Shown in pieces: positions 35,467-43,710 of a stretch of 64,000 bases of DNA. The notes under the pieces are model-generated. The model made no database searches, was not told where the DNA came from, and worked only from the letters and a program-made list of their open reading frames with translations. The stretch covers positions 5,456,001-5,520,000 of the forward strand of contig NZ_CP107985.1 of assembly GCF_036108815.1 (NCBI RefSeq), written 5' to 3'. The position numbers and the translations under genes were made by a program. This DNA comes from Streptomyces sp. NBC_00353. GTDB lineage: Bacteria; Actinomycetota; Actinomycetes; Streptomycetales; Streptomycetaceae. The stretch's first letter is position 1. Every line of letters starts with the position of its first letter.

Positions 35467-36300
35467 TCACTTCCAGACGGCGGTGACGCCCCGGGTCTCG
35501 ATATGCATGCCCAGGGGCACCCGCCAGGCGTCCACACAGACGGTGTACGTCTTCTTCCGCGCCGCTCCCGCGTCGATCGGCGCGGGCAGCGGCGCTGTCG
35601 ATTCGATGGTCGCCCAGTCGATTCCCAGCGCGCCGATGATGTGCGTGGCGAAGGTGACCGTTCCCGAACGGACCGGTGATCCACCGGTATTGCGGAACTC
35701 GACGGTCACCTTCTCGCACCAGCGGTCATCGGCCGCCGCCCGCTCGGGTGCGCTCAGCGTGAGTACGGCAGGCCCAGCGGGTGCGGTGGACCCTGGTGCG
35801 GACGGGGTGGAGGGGCCCTGCGAGACGCTTCCCGAGCCACCGGAGACGGCGCCACCGGTGCCGTCGGCGCTCCCCGTGCCGCCGGTGTGGTCGCTGCTCG
35901 AACTGCTTGGGGAGCCCGTGGTGCCACCGGTGACGGCGCCGGACGAGCCGGGCGACTGCGTGCCGCGGCCCGCGCCGTCCCCCGTAGCGCCCGCCCCGCC
36001 CGGGGCGCCGCTCTGCGCGGAGGAGCCCGGCTTCGGCTCCGCGCCTTCTCCGGCGTCACCGCCTCCGCCGTCGCTCCCGGCGCCGTCCAGCGGGATCAGC
36101 GTCACCTTCCCCGAGGGGGCCACCGCCCCCGTCGGTGCCTTCTCCGGCCCCGTACCCGCCGCGCCGACCGCCACATAGCCGTCGTCCCCGCCCGTCCCCG
36201 CGCCACAGGCGGCGAGCGCGCCGCCCAGGCACAGCACGGCCGCCGAGGCGGCGAACACTGTGCCCCGGCGGCCGGTCGAGCCCCACGTCTGACGTCGCAT
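35467..36300 (-). CDS. putative lipoprotein with Gly/Ser/Pro-rich linker, unknown function
   Basis: A 277-residue exported protein. The N-terminus has a Tat-less signal with a lipobox LAAC (cysteine at about residue 32), so the mature protein should be lipid-anchored on the membrane's outer face. Residues about 65-180 are a Gly/Ser/Ala/Pro-rich flexible linker. The C-terminal 95 residues (TLSAPERAAADDRWCEKVTVEF to TAVWK) form a compact beta-rich domain with two cysteines (WCEKV and YTVCVDAW) likely forming a disulphide. The fold looks immunoglobulin-like, but no family is recognised. It lies 77 nt downstream of sigN and could be co-transcribed with it. Confidence 0.72.
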   Translation of the reverse strand: MRRQTWGSTGRRGTVFAASAAVLCLGGALAACGAGTGGDDGYVAVGAAGTGPEKAPTGAVAPSGKVTLIPLDGAGSDGGGGDAGEGAEPKPGSSAQSGAPGGAGATGDGAGRGTQSPGSSGAVTGGTTGSPSSSSSDHTGGTGSADGTGGAVSGGSGSVSQGPSTPSAPGSTAPAGPAVLTLSAPERAAADDRWCEKVTVEFRNTGGSPVRSGTVTFATHIIGALGIDWATIESTAPLPAPIDAGAARKKTYTVCVDAWRVPLGMHIETRGVTAVWK

Positions 36301-36377
36301 CGCGCCAGTGTGGCTGACGGTCCGTCAATTCGGAACCCTCGTGCCCCAGTACGGCGTTCGGCGGCGCCCGGCCCCGG

Positions 36378-37247
36378 TCAGTCGGCGATGAGTCCTTCCC
36401 GAAGCTGTGCGAGCGTCCGGGTGAGCAGCCTCGAGACATGCATCTGCGAGATGCCGACCTCCTCGCCGATCTGCGACTGGGTCATGTTGGCGAAGAACCG
36501 CAGCATGATGATCTGCCGCTCCCGGGGCGGGAGTTTGGCCAGCAGCGGCTTCAGCGACTCGCGGTACTCGACGCCCTCCAGCGCCGAGTCCTCGTAACCG
36601 AGCCGGTCCGCGAGGGAACCCTCGCCGCCGTCGTCCTCGGGAGAGGGCGAGTCCAGCGAGGACGCGGTGTACGCGTTGCCGACGGCCAGGCCGTCGACCA
36701 CGTCCTCCTCGGAGACCCCGAGCGCCACCGCGAGCTCCGGCACGGTCGGCGAGCGGTCGAGCTTCTGGGCCAGCTCGTCGCTGGTCCTGGTCAGCGCGAG
36801 CCGCAGCTCCTGGAGCCGGCGCGGTACCCGCACCGACCAGGAGGTGTCACGGAAGAAGCGCTTGATCTCGCCTACGACGGTGGGCATCGCGAACGTCGGG
36901 AACTCCACGCCCCGCTCGCAGTCGAACCGGTCGATCGCCTTGATCAGGCCGATCGTCCCGACCTGGACGATGTCCTCCATCGGTTCGTTACGGCTCCGGA
37001 ACCGCGCCGCCGCGTAACGTACGAGCGGGAGGTTGAGCTCGATGAGTGTGTCCCGTACGTAGGCACGCTCCGGGCTGTCGTCCGGTCCGTCGGGACCCGG
37101 TGCGGGCCCCAGGGCGGCGAGCCGCTGGAACAGGGAGCGGGACAGAGTGCGGGTGTCGATGGCTTCCGACGAGCTGGTGAGCACAACGGGTGCGGGTGCG
37201 CTCTTCGTGAGCGTGAGCACCTTCGAGCTGCCCTGTTCTGCGGACAT
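36378..37247 (-). CDS. sigN: SigB/SigF-family RNA polymerase sigma factor SigN
   Basis: A 289-residue alternative sigma factor of the SigB/SigF/SigG group. Region 2 (LNLPLVRYAAARFRSRNEPMEDIVQVGTIGL region), region 3 (PTFAMPTVVGEIKRFFRD, then VPRRLQEL) and region 4 (LPPRERQIIMLRFFANMTQSQIGEEVGISQMHVSRLL) are all intact. Start ATG 37247 has AAGGGGGTG 5 nt upstream. By its position next to a second, very similar sigma gene, it corresponds to S. coelicolor SCO4034 (sigN), which is known to act late in development; I rely on memory of that order. No anti-sigma gene is adjacent. Confidence 0.85.
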   Translation of the reverse strand: MSAEQGSSKVLTLTKSAPAPVVLTSSSEAIDTRTLSRSLFQRLAALGPAPGPDGPDDSPERAYVRDTLIELNLPLVRYAAARFRSRNEPMEDIVQVGTIGLIKAIDRFDCERGVEFPTFAMPTVVGEIKRFFRDTSWSVRVPRRLQELRLALTRTSDELAQKLDRSPTVPELAVALGVSEEDVVDGLAVGNAYTASSLDSPSPEDDGGEGSLADRLGYEDSALEGVEYRESLKPLLAKLPPRERQIIMLRFFANMTQSQIGEEVGISQMHVSRLLTRTLAQLREGLIAD

Positions 37248-37356
37248 GCCACCCCCTTGAGGTCGCGGACGGTCGCGTTGAGCCGCGACCATCGGAGGAA
37301 CGCAGCCTCCACCTGAATACCGGAGGCGGGGCTGCGGCAAACGCGGTTCACGCAGA

Positions 37357-37397
37357 ATGTCACATGTCGGCAACACGCTGTAGTGACATGTCGACAA
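37357..37397 (-). promoter_or_regulatory. direct and inverted repeats upstream of sigN
   Basis: ACATGTCGGCAA (37362-37373) and ACATGTCGACAA (37386-37397) are near-identical 12-mers 24 bp apart. In addition, ATGTCAC (37357-37363) and GTGACAT (37383-37389) form a perfect 7-bp inverted repeat. They lie 110-150 nt before the sigN start. ACATGTC also occurs upstream of sigF (around 38393). Confidence 0.5.
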
Positions 37398-37482
37398 GTC
37401 AAGGTGGGATATGCGCAGTTAACGGGGGTTCTGGGGCATTCAGGCGTTCCGGAGCGGGCTTCGGATGATCTACCCGATCCGG

Positions 37483-38325
37483 TTACGCCTCGATCCTATT
37501 TGCGGATCTGAGACGCGCGAAGCTTCTCGCCAGAAGTCTTGACACATGCATCTGGGAGACGCCCAGTTCGGCGCTGATCTGCGACTGTGTCAGATTGCTG
37601 TAGTAGCGCAGCAGCAGGATCCGCTGCTCGCGTTCGGGCAGCTGGACGAGCAGATGCCGGACCAGGTCGCGGTGTTCGACCCCGGCGAGTGCGGGGTCCT
37701 CGTAGCCGAGCCGGTCGAGCAGTCCGGGCAGCCCGTCGCCCTCCTGGGCCGCCTCCAGAGAGGTCGCGTGATAGGAGCGGCCGGCCTCGATGCAGGCCAG
37801 CACCTCCTCCTCGGAGATCTTCAGTCGTTCGGCGATCTCGGCGGTGGTGGGCGAGCGGCCGTGCGCGGTCGTCAGGTCCTCGGTGGCGCCGGTGACCTGG
37901 ACCCAGAGCTCGTGCAGCCGCCGCGGTACGTGGACGGTCCGCACGTTGTCCCGGAAGTACCGCTTGATCTCGCCGACGACGGTGGGCATCGCGAAGGTGG
38001 GGAACTGCACGCCGCGCTCGGGGTCGAACCGGTCGATGGCGTTGATCAGACCGATCGTGCCGACCTGGACGACGTCCTCCATCGGTTCGTTGCGGCTCCG
38101 GAAGCGCGCAGCGGCGTACCGGACGAGGGGGAGGTTCGCCTCGATGAGAGCCGCCCGCACCCTGCCGTGCTCCGGAGTTCCCGGTTCCAGCTGCTTGAGC
38201 TCCCCGAAGAGGACCTGGGTGAGCGCCCTGGTGTCCGCACCCCGGGTCCTGGCGGGCGTCGTGCTGTCGGGCGTCTCCGTCTGGACGGTCTGGGGAGGCA
38301 CTTGAGGCGCTGTACTGGCCGGCAC
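37483..38325 (-). CDS. sigF: SigB/SigF-family sporulation sigma factor SigF
   Basis: A 280-residue sigma factor paralogous to the preceding gene. Regions 2, 3 and 4 are complete (RYAAARFRSRNEPMEDVVQ; PTFAMPTVVGEIKRYFRDN; LLRYYSNLTQSQISAELGVSQMHVSRLLARS). Start GTG 38325 (VPASTAPQ) matches the N-terminus I recall for S. coelicolor SigF (SCO4035), a sigma factor needed for spore wall thickening and pigmentation. The 235-nt gap to sigN and separate upstream motifs suggest separate promoters. Regulation by anti-sigma factors encoded elsewhere is likely for the family. Confidence 0.87.
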   Translation of the reverse strand: MPASTAPQVPPQTVQTETPDSTTPARTRGADTRALTQVLFGELKQLEPGTPEHGRVRAALIEANLPLVRYAAARFRSRNEPMEDVVQVGTIGLINAIDRFDPERGVQFPTFAMPTVVGEIKRYFRDNVRTVHVPRRLHELWVQVTGATEDLTTAHGRSPTTAEIAERLKISEEEVLACIEAGRSYHATSLEAAQEGDGLPGLLDRLGYEDPALAGVEHRDLVRHLLVQLPEREQRILLLRYYSNLTQSQISAELGVSQMHVSRLLARSFARLRSANRIEA

Positions 38326-38458
38326 GATACGCCACCCCTTTGCGGTCAACTTCGGTCAACTCATCCGTCAAAAGCGGTCATAGCATCACAAGACATGTCC
38401 ACTGTGTGCAAGCACCGCGTAGTGCCGTGTTGGGGTCAAGTTGGTTTAAACAAGAGGA

Positions 38459-38489
38459 AAAGCCCCTCACCGGATCGGTGGGGGGCTTA
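38459..38489 (-). terminator. hairpin terminator of the Dabb operon
   Basis: Arms AAGCCCCTCACC and GGTGGGGGGCTT (one G-T pair in one orientation) around GGATC, 45 nt after the Dabb stop in its direction of transcription and upstream of sigF. Confidence 0.8.
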
Positions 38490-38533
38490 CGCGCTCCTGG
38501 ACCGAGTGGTCCGGAGCGTCGGAACCGAGGGGG

Positions 38534-38827
38534 TCAGAACGGATAGTCGGCGATCACCCAGGTGGCGAAGGCCCGCCACTGTCCGGCGGCGGCCTGATGG
38601 GCCGGGTGCTCGACGTAGCGCTTCAGTGCGTCCTCGTCGGCGACCGCGGAGTTGATGGCGAAGTCGTAGGCGATCGGCCGGTCGGTGATGTTCCAGGCGC
38701 ACTCCCAGAACTCCAGCTCGGGGATCTTTCCCGCCAGCTCCTGGAACGCCTTCGCCCCGGCGACGACCTGCGGATCGTCGCGCCTCACGCCGTCGTTCAG
38801 CTTGAACAGGACCAGGTGGCGGATCAT
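38534..38827 (-). CDS. Dabb (stress-responsive alpha/beta barrel) domain protein
   Basis: A 97-residue dimeric ferredoxin-like barrel protein. Family pattern: MIRHLVLFKLNDGV at the N-terminus, then the YDFAINSAVADEDALKRYVEHPAHQA block and a final W/F-rich strand. Dabb proteins are small dimers of mostly unknown function; some are polyketide or olivetolic acid cyclases. The upstream gene on the same strand, a 60-residue membrane protein, ends 10 nt before its start, so they are co-transcribed. Proximity to sigF suggests a stress or sporulation context, but that is only positional. Confidence 0.85.
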   Translation of the reverse strand: MIRHLVLFKLNDGVRRDDPQVVAGAKAFQELAGKIPELEFWECAWNITDRPIAYDFAINSAVADEDALKRYVEHPAHQAAAGQWRAFATWVIADYPF

Positions 38828-38837
38828 GGGGATACTC

Positions 38838-39020
38838 CTACTTCACGAGCTCGGACATGAAATCACCGACGCCCTGTGCGGCACTCGAAACGCCCTCGAA
38901 CCCTACCTGGACAAGATCCGCGGCCCGTTCCGGGGACGTGATGATCGTGTACAGCACGAAGACGACAACCATGTAGAGCGCGATCTTCTTCGCTTGCACC
39001 ATCAGCCCCTGCCACCCCAT
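38838..39020 (-). CDS. small single-pass membrane protein, unknown function
   Basis: A 60-residue protein with one hydrophobic helix (about residues 12-26, IALYMVVVFVLYTII) followed by an amphipathic C-terminal tail (about 28-60) with alternating small and hydrophobic residues. Start ATG 39020 (MGWQGLMVQ) has AGGGGAT upstream. It precedes the Dabb gene by 10 nt. I recognise no family. Confidence 0.72.
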   Translation of the reverse strand: MGWQGLMVQAKKIALYMVVVFVLYTIITSPERAADLVQVGFEGVSSAAQGVGDFMSELVK

Positions 39021-39202
39021 TCGATCCCCTGTGCAGTCGGGCGATTCTATCCGCACAGATGGCCGTATCCGGTGGGGGTTTCCGACGGGGTTTGCGAGGG
39101 GCTTTCCGATCCGGCGCCTCGCGCACGTCTGTCAGGAGGGATGCCTCTTCGGCCCGCTCCGCCGCGCACACTCGCGGCGTGGATCTCCGGGCCCGGCCGA
39201 CT

Positions 39203-39769
39203 TCAGTACGCGTGCCGGTCCGGCTTGCTCATCCATGAGTCGTAGGCCTGGGCGCCGATTTCGGGATAAACCTGTTCGATCCTGATCCTGCGTCGGTCGA
39301 GCGGCTTCTTGAAGTCCTCGTACTGGTAGGCGTCGTCGAAGCCGATCCGGGCGGTGTCGTCCAGGTCGCAGCTGAAGTACACCGCATCGATCCGCGACCA
39401 GTAGATGGCGCTCATGCACATCGGACAGGGGGCACCGCTGATGTAGATCGAGCAGCCTTGGAGCATCCGGGCCCGCTCGGGCACGGGATCCGGCGACCCG
39501 TCAGGACGGGGCACGTACTCCAGAGTGCTCTCGTTCTGGTGTTCTTCGGAGATCGACGGAGCCTCGGGGTTGAGTTGCTGCACGGCCTTGCGGATCGTTT
39601 CGATCTCGGCGTGGGCCGTGGGGTCGCCGGTGAGGAGCACCCGGTTCTGCCCGCGGGCGATGACGTGGCCGTTGCGGGTGATCACCGCGCCGAAGGGGCC
39701 GCCCCAGCCGTTCTCCACCGACTCGGTGGCCAGTCGAACCGCTTCGGTGATGAGCTCTTTGTGTTCCAT
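39203..39769 (-). CDS. nucleoside/guanine deaminase (CMP/dCMP deaminase superfamily)
   Basis: A 188-residue zinc deaminase. The active-site motifs are complete: TAHAEIETIRKA (zinc His plus catalytic Glu, about residues 51-62) and GAPCPMCMSAIYW (two zinc cysteines, about 111-123). Spacing and the C-terminal DDAYQYEDFKKPLDRR extension resemble bacterial guanine deaminases of the GuaD type more than cytidine deaminases. It would convert guanine to xanthine, or act on related bases. Start ATG 39769 has GGAG upstream. It is divergent from the ABM-membrane gene across a 107-nt A/T-rich spacer. It is distinct from the tRNA deaminase TadA encoded 3 kb away. Confidence 0.85.
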   Translation of the reverse strand: MEHKELITEAVRLATESVENGWGGPFGAVITRNGHVIARGQNRVLLTGDPTAHAEIETIRKAVQQLNPEAPSISEEHQNESTLEYVPRPDGSPDPVPERARMLQGCSIYISGAPCPMCMSAIYWSRIDAVYFSCDLDDTARIGFDDAYQYEDFKKPLDRRRIRIEQVYPEIGAQAYDSWMSKPDRHAY

Positions 39770-39839
39770 CCGGGTCTCCGATCGGCATCGATGCCCTTGG
39801 CGAAACCAGCGCGTGGAAACGGGCAATCAAATGTCCGAT

Positions 39840-39876
39840 TTGCCCCTAAAATAACGCATACATTAGGCTACTGCAG
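39840..39876 (+). promoter_or_regulatory. putative leaderless promoter
   Basis: TAGGCT at 39864-39869 is a good -10 element, with TTGCCC (39840-39845) 18 nt upstream. The GTG at 39877 is 7 nt past the -10, so transcription would start on the start codon; no ribosome site is visible. Confidence 0.5.
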
Positions 39877-40854
39877 GTGAGCCCCCGTGCAAGCCGTGAG
39901 CCGCCGGCAGAGAACGCCACCGTGGTGACCACGCAGAAGGTGTGCGCGGGTCGCGCCGACGACTATCAGCGCTGGCAGCACAGGATGAACGAAGCGGCCC
40001 GCAAATTCGACGGGTTCGAGGCTGTCGAGGTGTACCCGCCCGCGGCAGGCGACGAGAACGAATGGGTGGCGGTCTTCCGTTTCGCCGGTGTCGACCACCT
40101 GACGGCCTGGCTGGATTCCGGCAGACGGCAGGAATTGCTCGACGAAGGGCTGGAATTCTTCGAGGGATCTCCGACGCAGGAGGTGCTTCGTGGCGGCGCC
40201 CCTGCCGAGCAGGCGCCGGAGACGATCACGGCCGTCGTCTCGCACGAGGTGAAGCCCGGGCGGGAGGAGGAATTCCTGCGCTGGCAGGAGAAGGCCTTCA
40301 AGGCACAGGCGAAGGCACCCGGATTCATGGGCTCCGAGCTGTTCAGGCCCGTGAAGGGTGTGCAGGAGCACTGGGTCGCCGTCTTCCGGTTCGACTCCCG
40401 CGAGCACCTCGACGACTGGCTCGCCTCCGATGTCCGCCAGACACTGTTGGAGGAGGGCCGCGCCTATTTCGCCTCCTACGACGTACGCAAGGTCCGCTCG
40501 GCGTTCAGCGGTTGGTTCCGGTTCGGCGAGGGCAAGCAGGACAGCGCACCGCCCAACTGGAAGCAGGCCATGACCGTGCTCCTGGCCCTCTATCCCACGG
40601 TGATGATCCTGAACCTGACCGAGGGGCGCTGGCTGGGCAAGCTCGGCGTCCCCGGGTACATCGGCCTCTTCATCGGGAACATGCTGAGCGTCAGTGCGCT
40701 GACCTGGCTGCTGATGCCTCTGGTGAACAAGGCACTCGCCTTCTGGCTGGTGCCCAGCCGCGCAACCACCTGCCGCGTGCACCTGACCGGTGCCGCGACA
40801 GTGGTGCTCTGCTACGCACTGGTCCTCGTCATCTTCGGCCTGACCACCCACTGA
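39877..40854 (+). CDS. double antibiotic-biosynthesis-monooxygenase (ABM) domain protein with membrane C-terminus
   Basis: A 325-residue protein. Two ABM ferredoxin-like domains are fused: domain 1 at about 18-100 (VTTQKVCAGRADDYQRWQ; EWVAVFRFAGVDHL) and domain 2 at about 113-205 (VVSHEVKPGREEEFLRWQ; HWVAVFRFDSREHLDDW). The C-terminal part (about 222-325) contains three hydrophobic helices (about 230-248, 265-285, 305-322). ABM dimers typically bind or oxidise aromatic or haem-like compounds; fusion of a pair in one chain is a built-in dimer, and the membrane tail would hold it at the inner face. GTG 39877 seems leaderless. Followed after 42 nt by a flavin oxidase. Confidence 0.82.
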   Translation: MSPRASREPPAENATVVTTQKVCAGRADDYQRWQHRMNEAARKFDGFEAVEVYPPAAGDENEWVAVFRFAGVDHLTAWLDSGRRQELLDEGLEFFEGSPTQEVLRGGAPAEQAPETITAVVSHEVKPGREEEFLRWQEKAFKAQAKAPGFMGSELFRPVKGVQEHWVAVFRFDSREHLDDWLASDVRQTLLEEGRAYFASYDVRKVRSAFSGWFRFGEGKQDSAPPNWKQAMTVLLALYPTVMILNLTEGRWLGKLGVPGYIGLFIGNMLSVSALTWLLMPLVNKALAFWLVPSRATTCRVHLTGAATVVLCYALVLVIFGLTTH

Positions 40855-40896
40855 CCGATCACCAGTCGGCGGCAGCCGTGACGCGAGGAGGTCGTG

Positions 40897-42306
40897 ATGC
40901 CCGAACGGACGCACGCAGGACCGTTCGAGGGGGCCCTGATCCGACGGGGCGACCCCGGCTACGACCGTGCCCGGGCCGACGCGGTGTGGAACGGGCTGAC
41001 GCCGGAACGGTTTCCTGAGGTCATCCTGCAGGGCGCCGCAGAGCGGGACATCCCCTTGGCCCTGGCCTGGGCACGCGCCGAGGGGCTGCGCGTCTCCACG
41101 CGCTCCGGCGGGCACAACTGGTCAGGTTCCCAACTCCGCGACGGGGGCCTGCTGATCGACCTGTCACGGCTGCGGCACTGCAGCGTCGACCCGGTGTCGG
41201 AGACGGCCGAGGTGGGGCCCGCAGTCACCGGGATGGAGCTGGTCGAGGCCCTCGCCCCGCACGACCTGGCCTTCCCCGTGGGGCACTGCCCCTCCGTCGC
41301 GGTGGGCGGCTATCTGCTGAGCGGCGGACTCGGCTGGAACTCCCGTGCGTGGGGACCGGCATGTGCCGACGTCCTGGAGATCCGGGCTGTCACCGCCGAC
41401 GGCCGGACGGTCGTCTGCAGCGAGACCGAGAACGCCGACCTCTTCTGGGCCGCGCGCGGCGCGGGGCCGGGTTTCTTCGCCGTCGTCACCCACTTCCGGC
41501 TCGGTCTGCACCCTCACCCCGCGGCAATCACGACCACCGGCCTCACCTTTCCGCTGGTCGACGTCGAGCACGTGACGGGCTGGGCCGTCCGGACCGCACG
41601 TGACCTGCCGTCGAACGTCGAGACGGCTCTCGTCCTGGCAGCCTCCGGCGAGGCGACGGCCACGGCCCCGCCGGGGCCGCGGATCACCGTCGGTGCCACT
41701 GCGTTCGCCGCGACGTGGGACGAGGCGCTCGCTGCTCTCGAACCCCTGGGCGCCTGTCCGTTCGCCGAGCAAGCCCTGTCCCGGCAGCACCCCGAGCCGA
41801 CATCCTTCGCCGCACTGCACGACGGCGCCGGTCGGGCGTGGCCGCCGGCGCATCGCTACGCGGCGGACACGCTGTGGTCGGCGGAGAGCTACGAGACTCT
41901 GATGACCCGCATCGCCGGCGTCCTCGCGCGGGCCCCCTCCGGCAAGTCCCTGGTGCTCGCGCCCGTGCAGCCGGTCTCCCCGGACCCGGCGCCGCTGCGG
42001 AACATGGCCTTCTCGGCGCCCGGCGACTCCTACCTCGCGTGTTACGCGGTCTGGGACGATCCGGCTGCGGACGAGGCGAACACCGGGTGGCTGCGGGAGA
42101 CGATGGCCGCGGCTGACCCGTCGGGTCGCGGTGGTCACTACATCGCCGAAGCAGATCTGGAAGCCGATGCCGACCGGGCCCGGCGCTCGTACGCCGCCGC
42201 CGACTGGGTCCGCCTGCAGGAACTCAAGCTCAAGTGGGACCCGGACGACGTCCTCCACTCCTACCTCGCGCCCGTGTCACGGGGCGCTCGGCTCGAGCGT
42301 CCTTGA
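40897..42306 (+). CDS. FAD-linked oxidase, berberine bridge enzyme-like, probably bicovalent flavin
   Basis: A 469-residue VAO/PCMH-family flavoprotein. The FAD domain has STRSGGHNWSG (His for 8-alpha linkage, about residue 72) and VGHCPSVAVGGYLLSGGLGW, whose cysteine sits where berberine bridge-type enzymes form a second, 6-S-cysteinyl bond. The C-terminal BBE element is present near the end (DWVRLQELKLKWDPDDVLHSYLA). Such enzymes oxidise sugars, alkaloids or polyketides. ATG 40897 is preferred over GTG 40894 because GAGGAG lies 6 nt upstream. It is 42 nt from the ABM gene, so the pair may form a small oxidative unit. Confidence 0.87.
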   Translation: MPERTHAGPFEGALIRRGDPGYDRARADAVWNGLTPERFPEVILQGAAERDIPLALAWARAEGLRVSTRSGGHNWSGSQLRDGGLLIDLSRLRHCSVDPVSETAEVGPAVTGMELVEALAPHDLAFPVGHCPSVAVGGYLLSGGLGWNSRAWGPACADVLEIRAVTADGRTVVCSETENADLFWAARGAGPGFFAVVTHFRLGLHPHPAAITTTGLTFPLVDVEHVTGWAVRTARDLPSNVETALVLAASGEATATAPPGPRITVGATAFAATWDEALAALEPLGACPFAEQALSRQHPEPTSFAALHDGAGRAWPPAHRYAADTLWSAESYETLMTRIAGVLARAPSGKSLVLAPVQPVSPDPAPLRNMAFSAPGDSYLACYAVWDDPAADEANTGWLRETMAAADPSGRGGHYIAEADLEADADRARRSYAAADWVRLQELKLKWDPDDVLHSYLAPVSRGARLERP

Positions 42307-42387
42307 TACGGATCCGGCGCCGATCACGGGGACCGTCACGACGGGTCCTCGCGCAGGGCCGGCGGGTTGCACGCAGGGAAACAAAAA

Positions 42388-42424
42388 ACCGCCCCCGACC
42401 TGCTTTCGCAGGATCGGAGGCGGT
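42388..42424 (-). terminator. rho-independent terminator of tRNA-Ser(CGA)
   Basis: Arms ACCGCCCCCGA and TCGGAGGCGGT (one mismatch pair) enclosing a small inner hairpin CCTGC/GCAGG. In the minus direction the stem is followed by a run of five or more T residues, rare in this window. Confidence 0.85.
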
Positions 42425-42433
42425 CTTCCGAAG

Positions 42434-42518
42434 CGGTAGCGGAGGGATTTGAACCCTCGGTGAGTTTCCCCACACTCGCTTTCGAGGCGAGCTCCTTCGG
42501 CCGCTCGGACACGCTACC
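42434..42518 (-). tRNA. tRNA-Ser(CGA)
   Basis: An 85-nt class II tRNA on the minus strand: acceptor GGTAGCG/CGCTACC, anticodon stem CTCGC/GCGAG with loop CTCGAAA giving anticodon CGA, long variable arm, T-arm GGTTCAAATCC. CCA is not encoded. Confidence 0.96.
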
Positions 42519-42609
42519 GAGAGAGAGCTTAGACCATCTCGGCCGTGGGTCGAAATCCGATTCTCCGGCGTACGCGGAAGCCGGGCCGGAGGTGGTGGGT
42601 GCCGCAGCG

Positions 42610-43110
42610 TCAGCGGTCGCGGAAGAACGCCGTCAGCTGGGCGGAACAGGCTTCCTCCAGGACTCCGTGGATCACTTCGGGACGGTGGTTGAGCCGCCGG
42701 TCCCGTACGACGTCCCAGAGTGAACCCGCCGCGCCCGCCTTCTCGTCCCGTGCCCCGTAGACCACACGGGCCACCCGGGACTGCACGAGCGCGCCCGCGC
42801 ACATCGTGCACGGCTCCAGGGTGACCACCAGCGTGCACCCGGAAAGCCGCCATTCGCCGAGCGCCGCGGCGGCCCGGCGGACAGCGAGGATCTCGGCGTG
42901 CGCGGTCGGATCACCGGTCGCCTCGCGTTCGTTGTGTCCCGTGGCGAGCAGGGCGCCACCCGGGCCGAGGACGACGGCGCCGACCGGCACATCGCCGGCC
43001 CGCGCCGCGTGCGCGGCCTCGTCCAGGGCGCGGCGCATGGGCGCCCGCCACGGGTCCCGTACAGGATCGTGCGGTTCTGGCAGTCGGTGCGGGCCCGGTC
43101 GTTCGGTCAC
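42610..43110 (-). CDS. tadA: tRNA-specific adenosine(34) deaminase TadA
   Basis: A 166-residue zinc deaminase that converts A34 to inosine in tRNA-Arg(ACG), which is also encoded in this window. Motifs: DPTAHAEILAVRRA (His zinc ligand, catalytic Glu), LEPCTMCAGALVQSRV (two Cys ligands), and the TadA-typical AGSLWDVV and the final ACSAQLTAFFRDR helix. An N-terminal 25-residue extension precedes MRRALDEA; GTG 43110 is used but ATG 43038 is an acceptable shorter start. It lies 9 nt after the associated acidic protein gene. Confidence 0.93.
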   Translation of the reverse strand: MTERPGPHRLPEPHDPVRDPWRAPMRRALDEAAHAARAGDVPVGAVVLGPGGALLATGHNEREATGDPTAHAEILAVRRAAAALGEWRLSGCTLVVTLEPCTMCAGALVQSRVARVVYGARDEKAGAAGSLWDVVRDRRLNHRPEVIHGVLEEACSAQLTAFFRDR

Positions 43111-43119
43111 CCGCGGACC

Positions 43120-43710
43120 CTAACGGACGGTTTCCAGGACCTCGGCCGCTCCCAGCGCGTCCGCGATCTCCACCAGTGCGTCCGTCCGCAGCATCAGCAG
43201 CTCCTTCTCGGGGAGTCCGAGGTCGGCCAGGACCCCGGTGTCACCGAGCGGACCCGTCGGTACGGCGTCGGCGTCGAGCCCGTCGTCGTCGTTGTCGTCG
43301 AGGTCGGTGTCGTTGTTGTTGTCGGGGGTGTGGTCCGGCTCGCCGTCCTCCGTACCGTCGAGGCCGACGAGCTCTTCGAGGGCGGCAATCGAGTCCTCGG
43401 CCCCGGGTTCGCGGCCGAGCAGTTCATCGGTGAGCAGGATCTCCCCGTAGGAGGAGCGGGCGGCGGCGGACGCGTCCGAGATGTAGATACGGGGGTCCTC
43501 CTCACCGTCCACCCGGATGACGCCGAACCAGGCGTCCTCCTGCTCGATGAAGACGAGCACCGTGTCCTCGTCCACCGAGGCCTCACGGGCCAGATCCGTC
43601 AGATCGGACAGGGTCTCCACATCGTCGAGTTCCGTGTCGCTCGCTTCCCACCCGTCTTCGGTGCGCGCGAGCAGTGCGGCGAAGTACACCGTGACTCTCC
43701 CACTGGTCAT
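43120..43710 (-). CDS. tRNA adenosine deaminase-associated protein
   Basis: A 196-residue protein of the actinobacterial family named for its constant linkage to tadA. N-terminal domain (about 1-105) of mixed alpha/beta fold (VTVYFAALLARTEDGWEASD; DEDTVLVFIEQEDAWFG). A highly acidic, Asn/Asp-rich linker (about 128-152) follows, then a C-terminal helical segment (LADLGLPEKELLMLR to LETVR). Function unknown; a regulatory or scaffolding role for TadA is inferred from linkage. ATG 43710 (MTSGRV) is chosen, but there is no strong ribosome site and longer starts exist. Confidence 0.85.
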   Translation of the reverse strand: MTSGRVTVYFAALLARTEDGWEASDTELDDVETLSDLTDLAREASVDEDTVLVFIEQEDAWFGVIRVDGEEDPRIYISDASAAARSSYGEILLTDELLGREPGAEDSIAALEELVGLDGTEDGEPDHTPDNNNDTDLDDNDDDGLDADAVPTGPLGDTGVLADLGLPEKELLMLRTDALVEIADALGAAEVLETVR

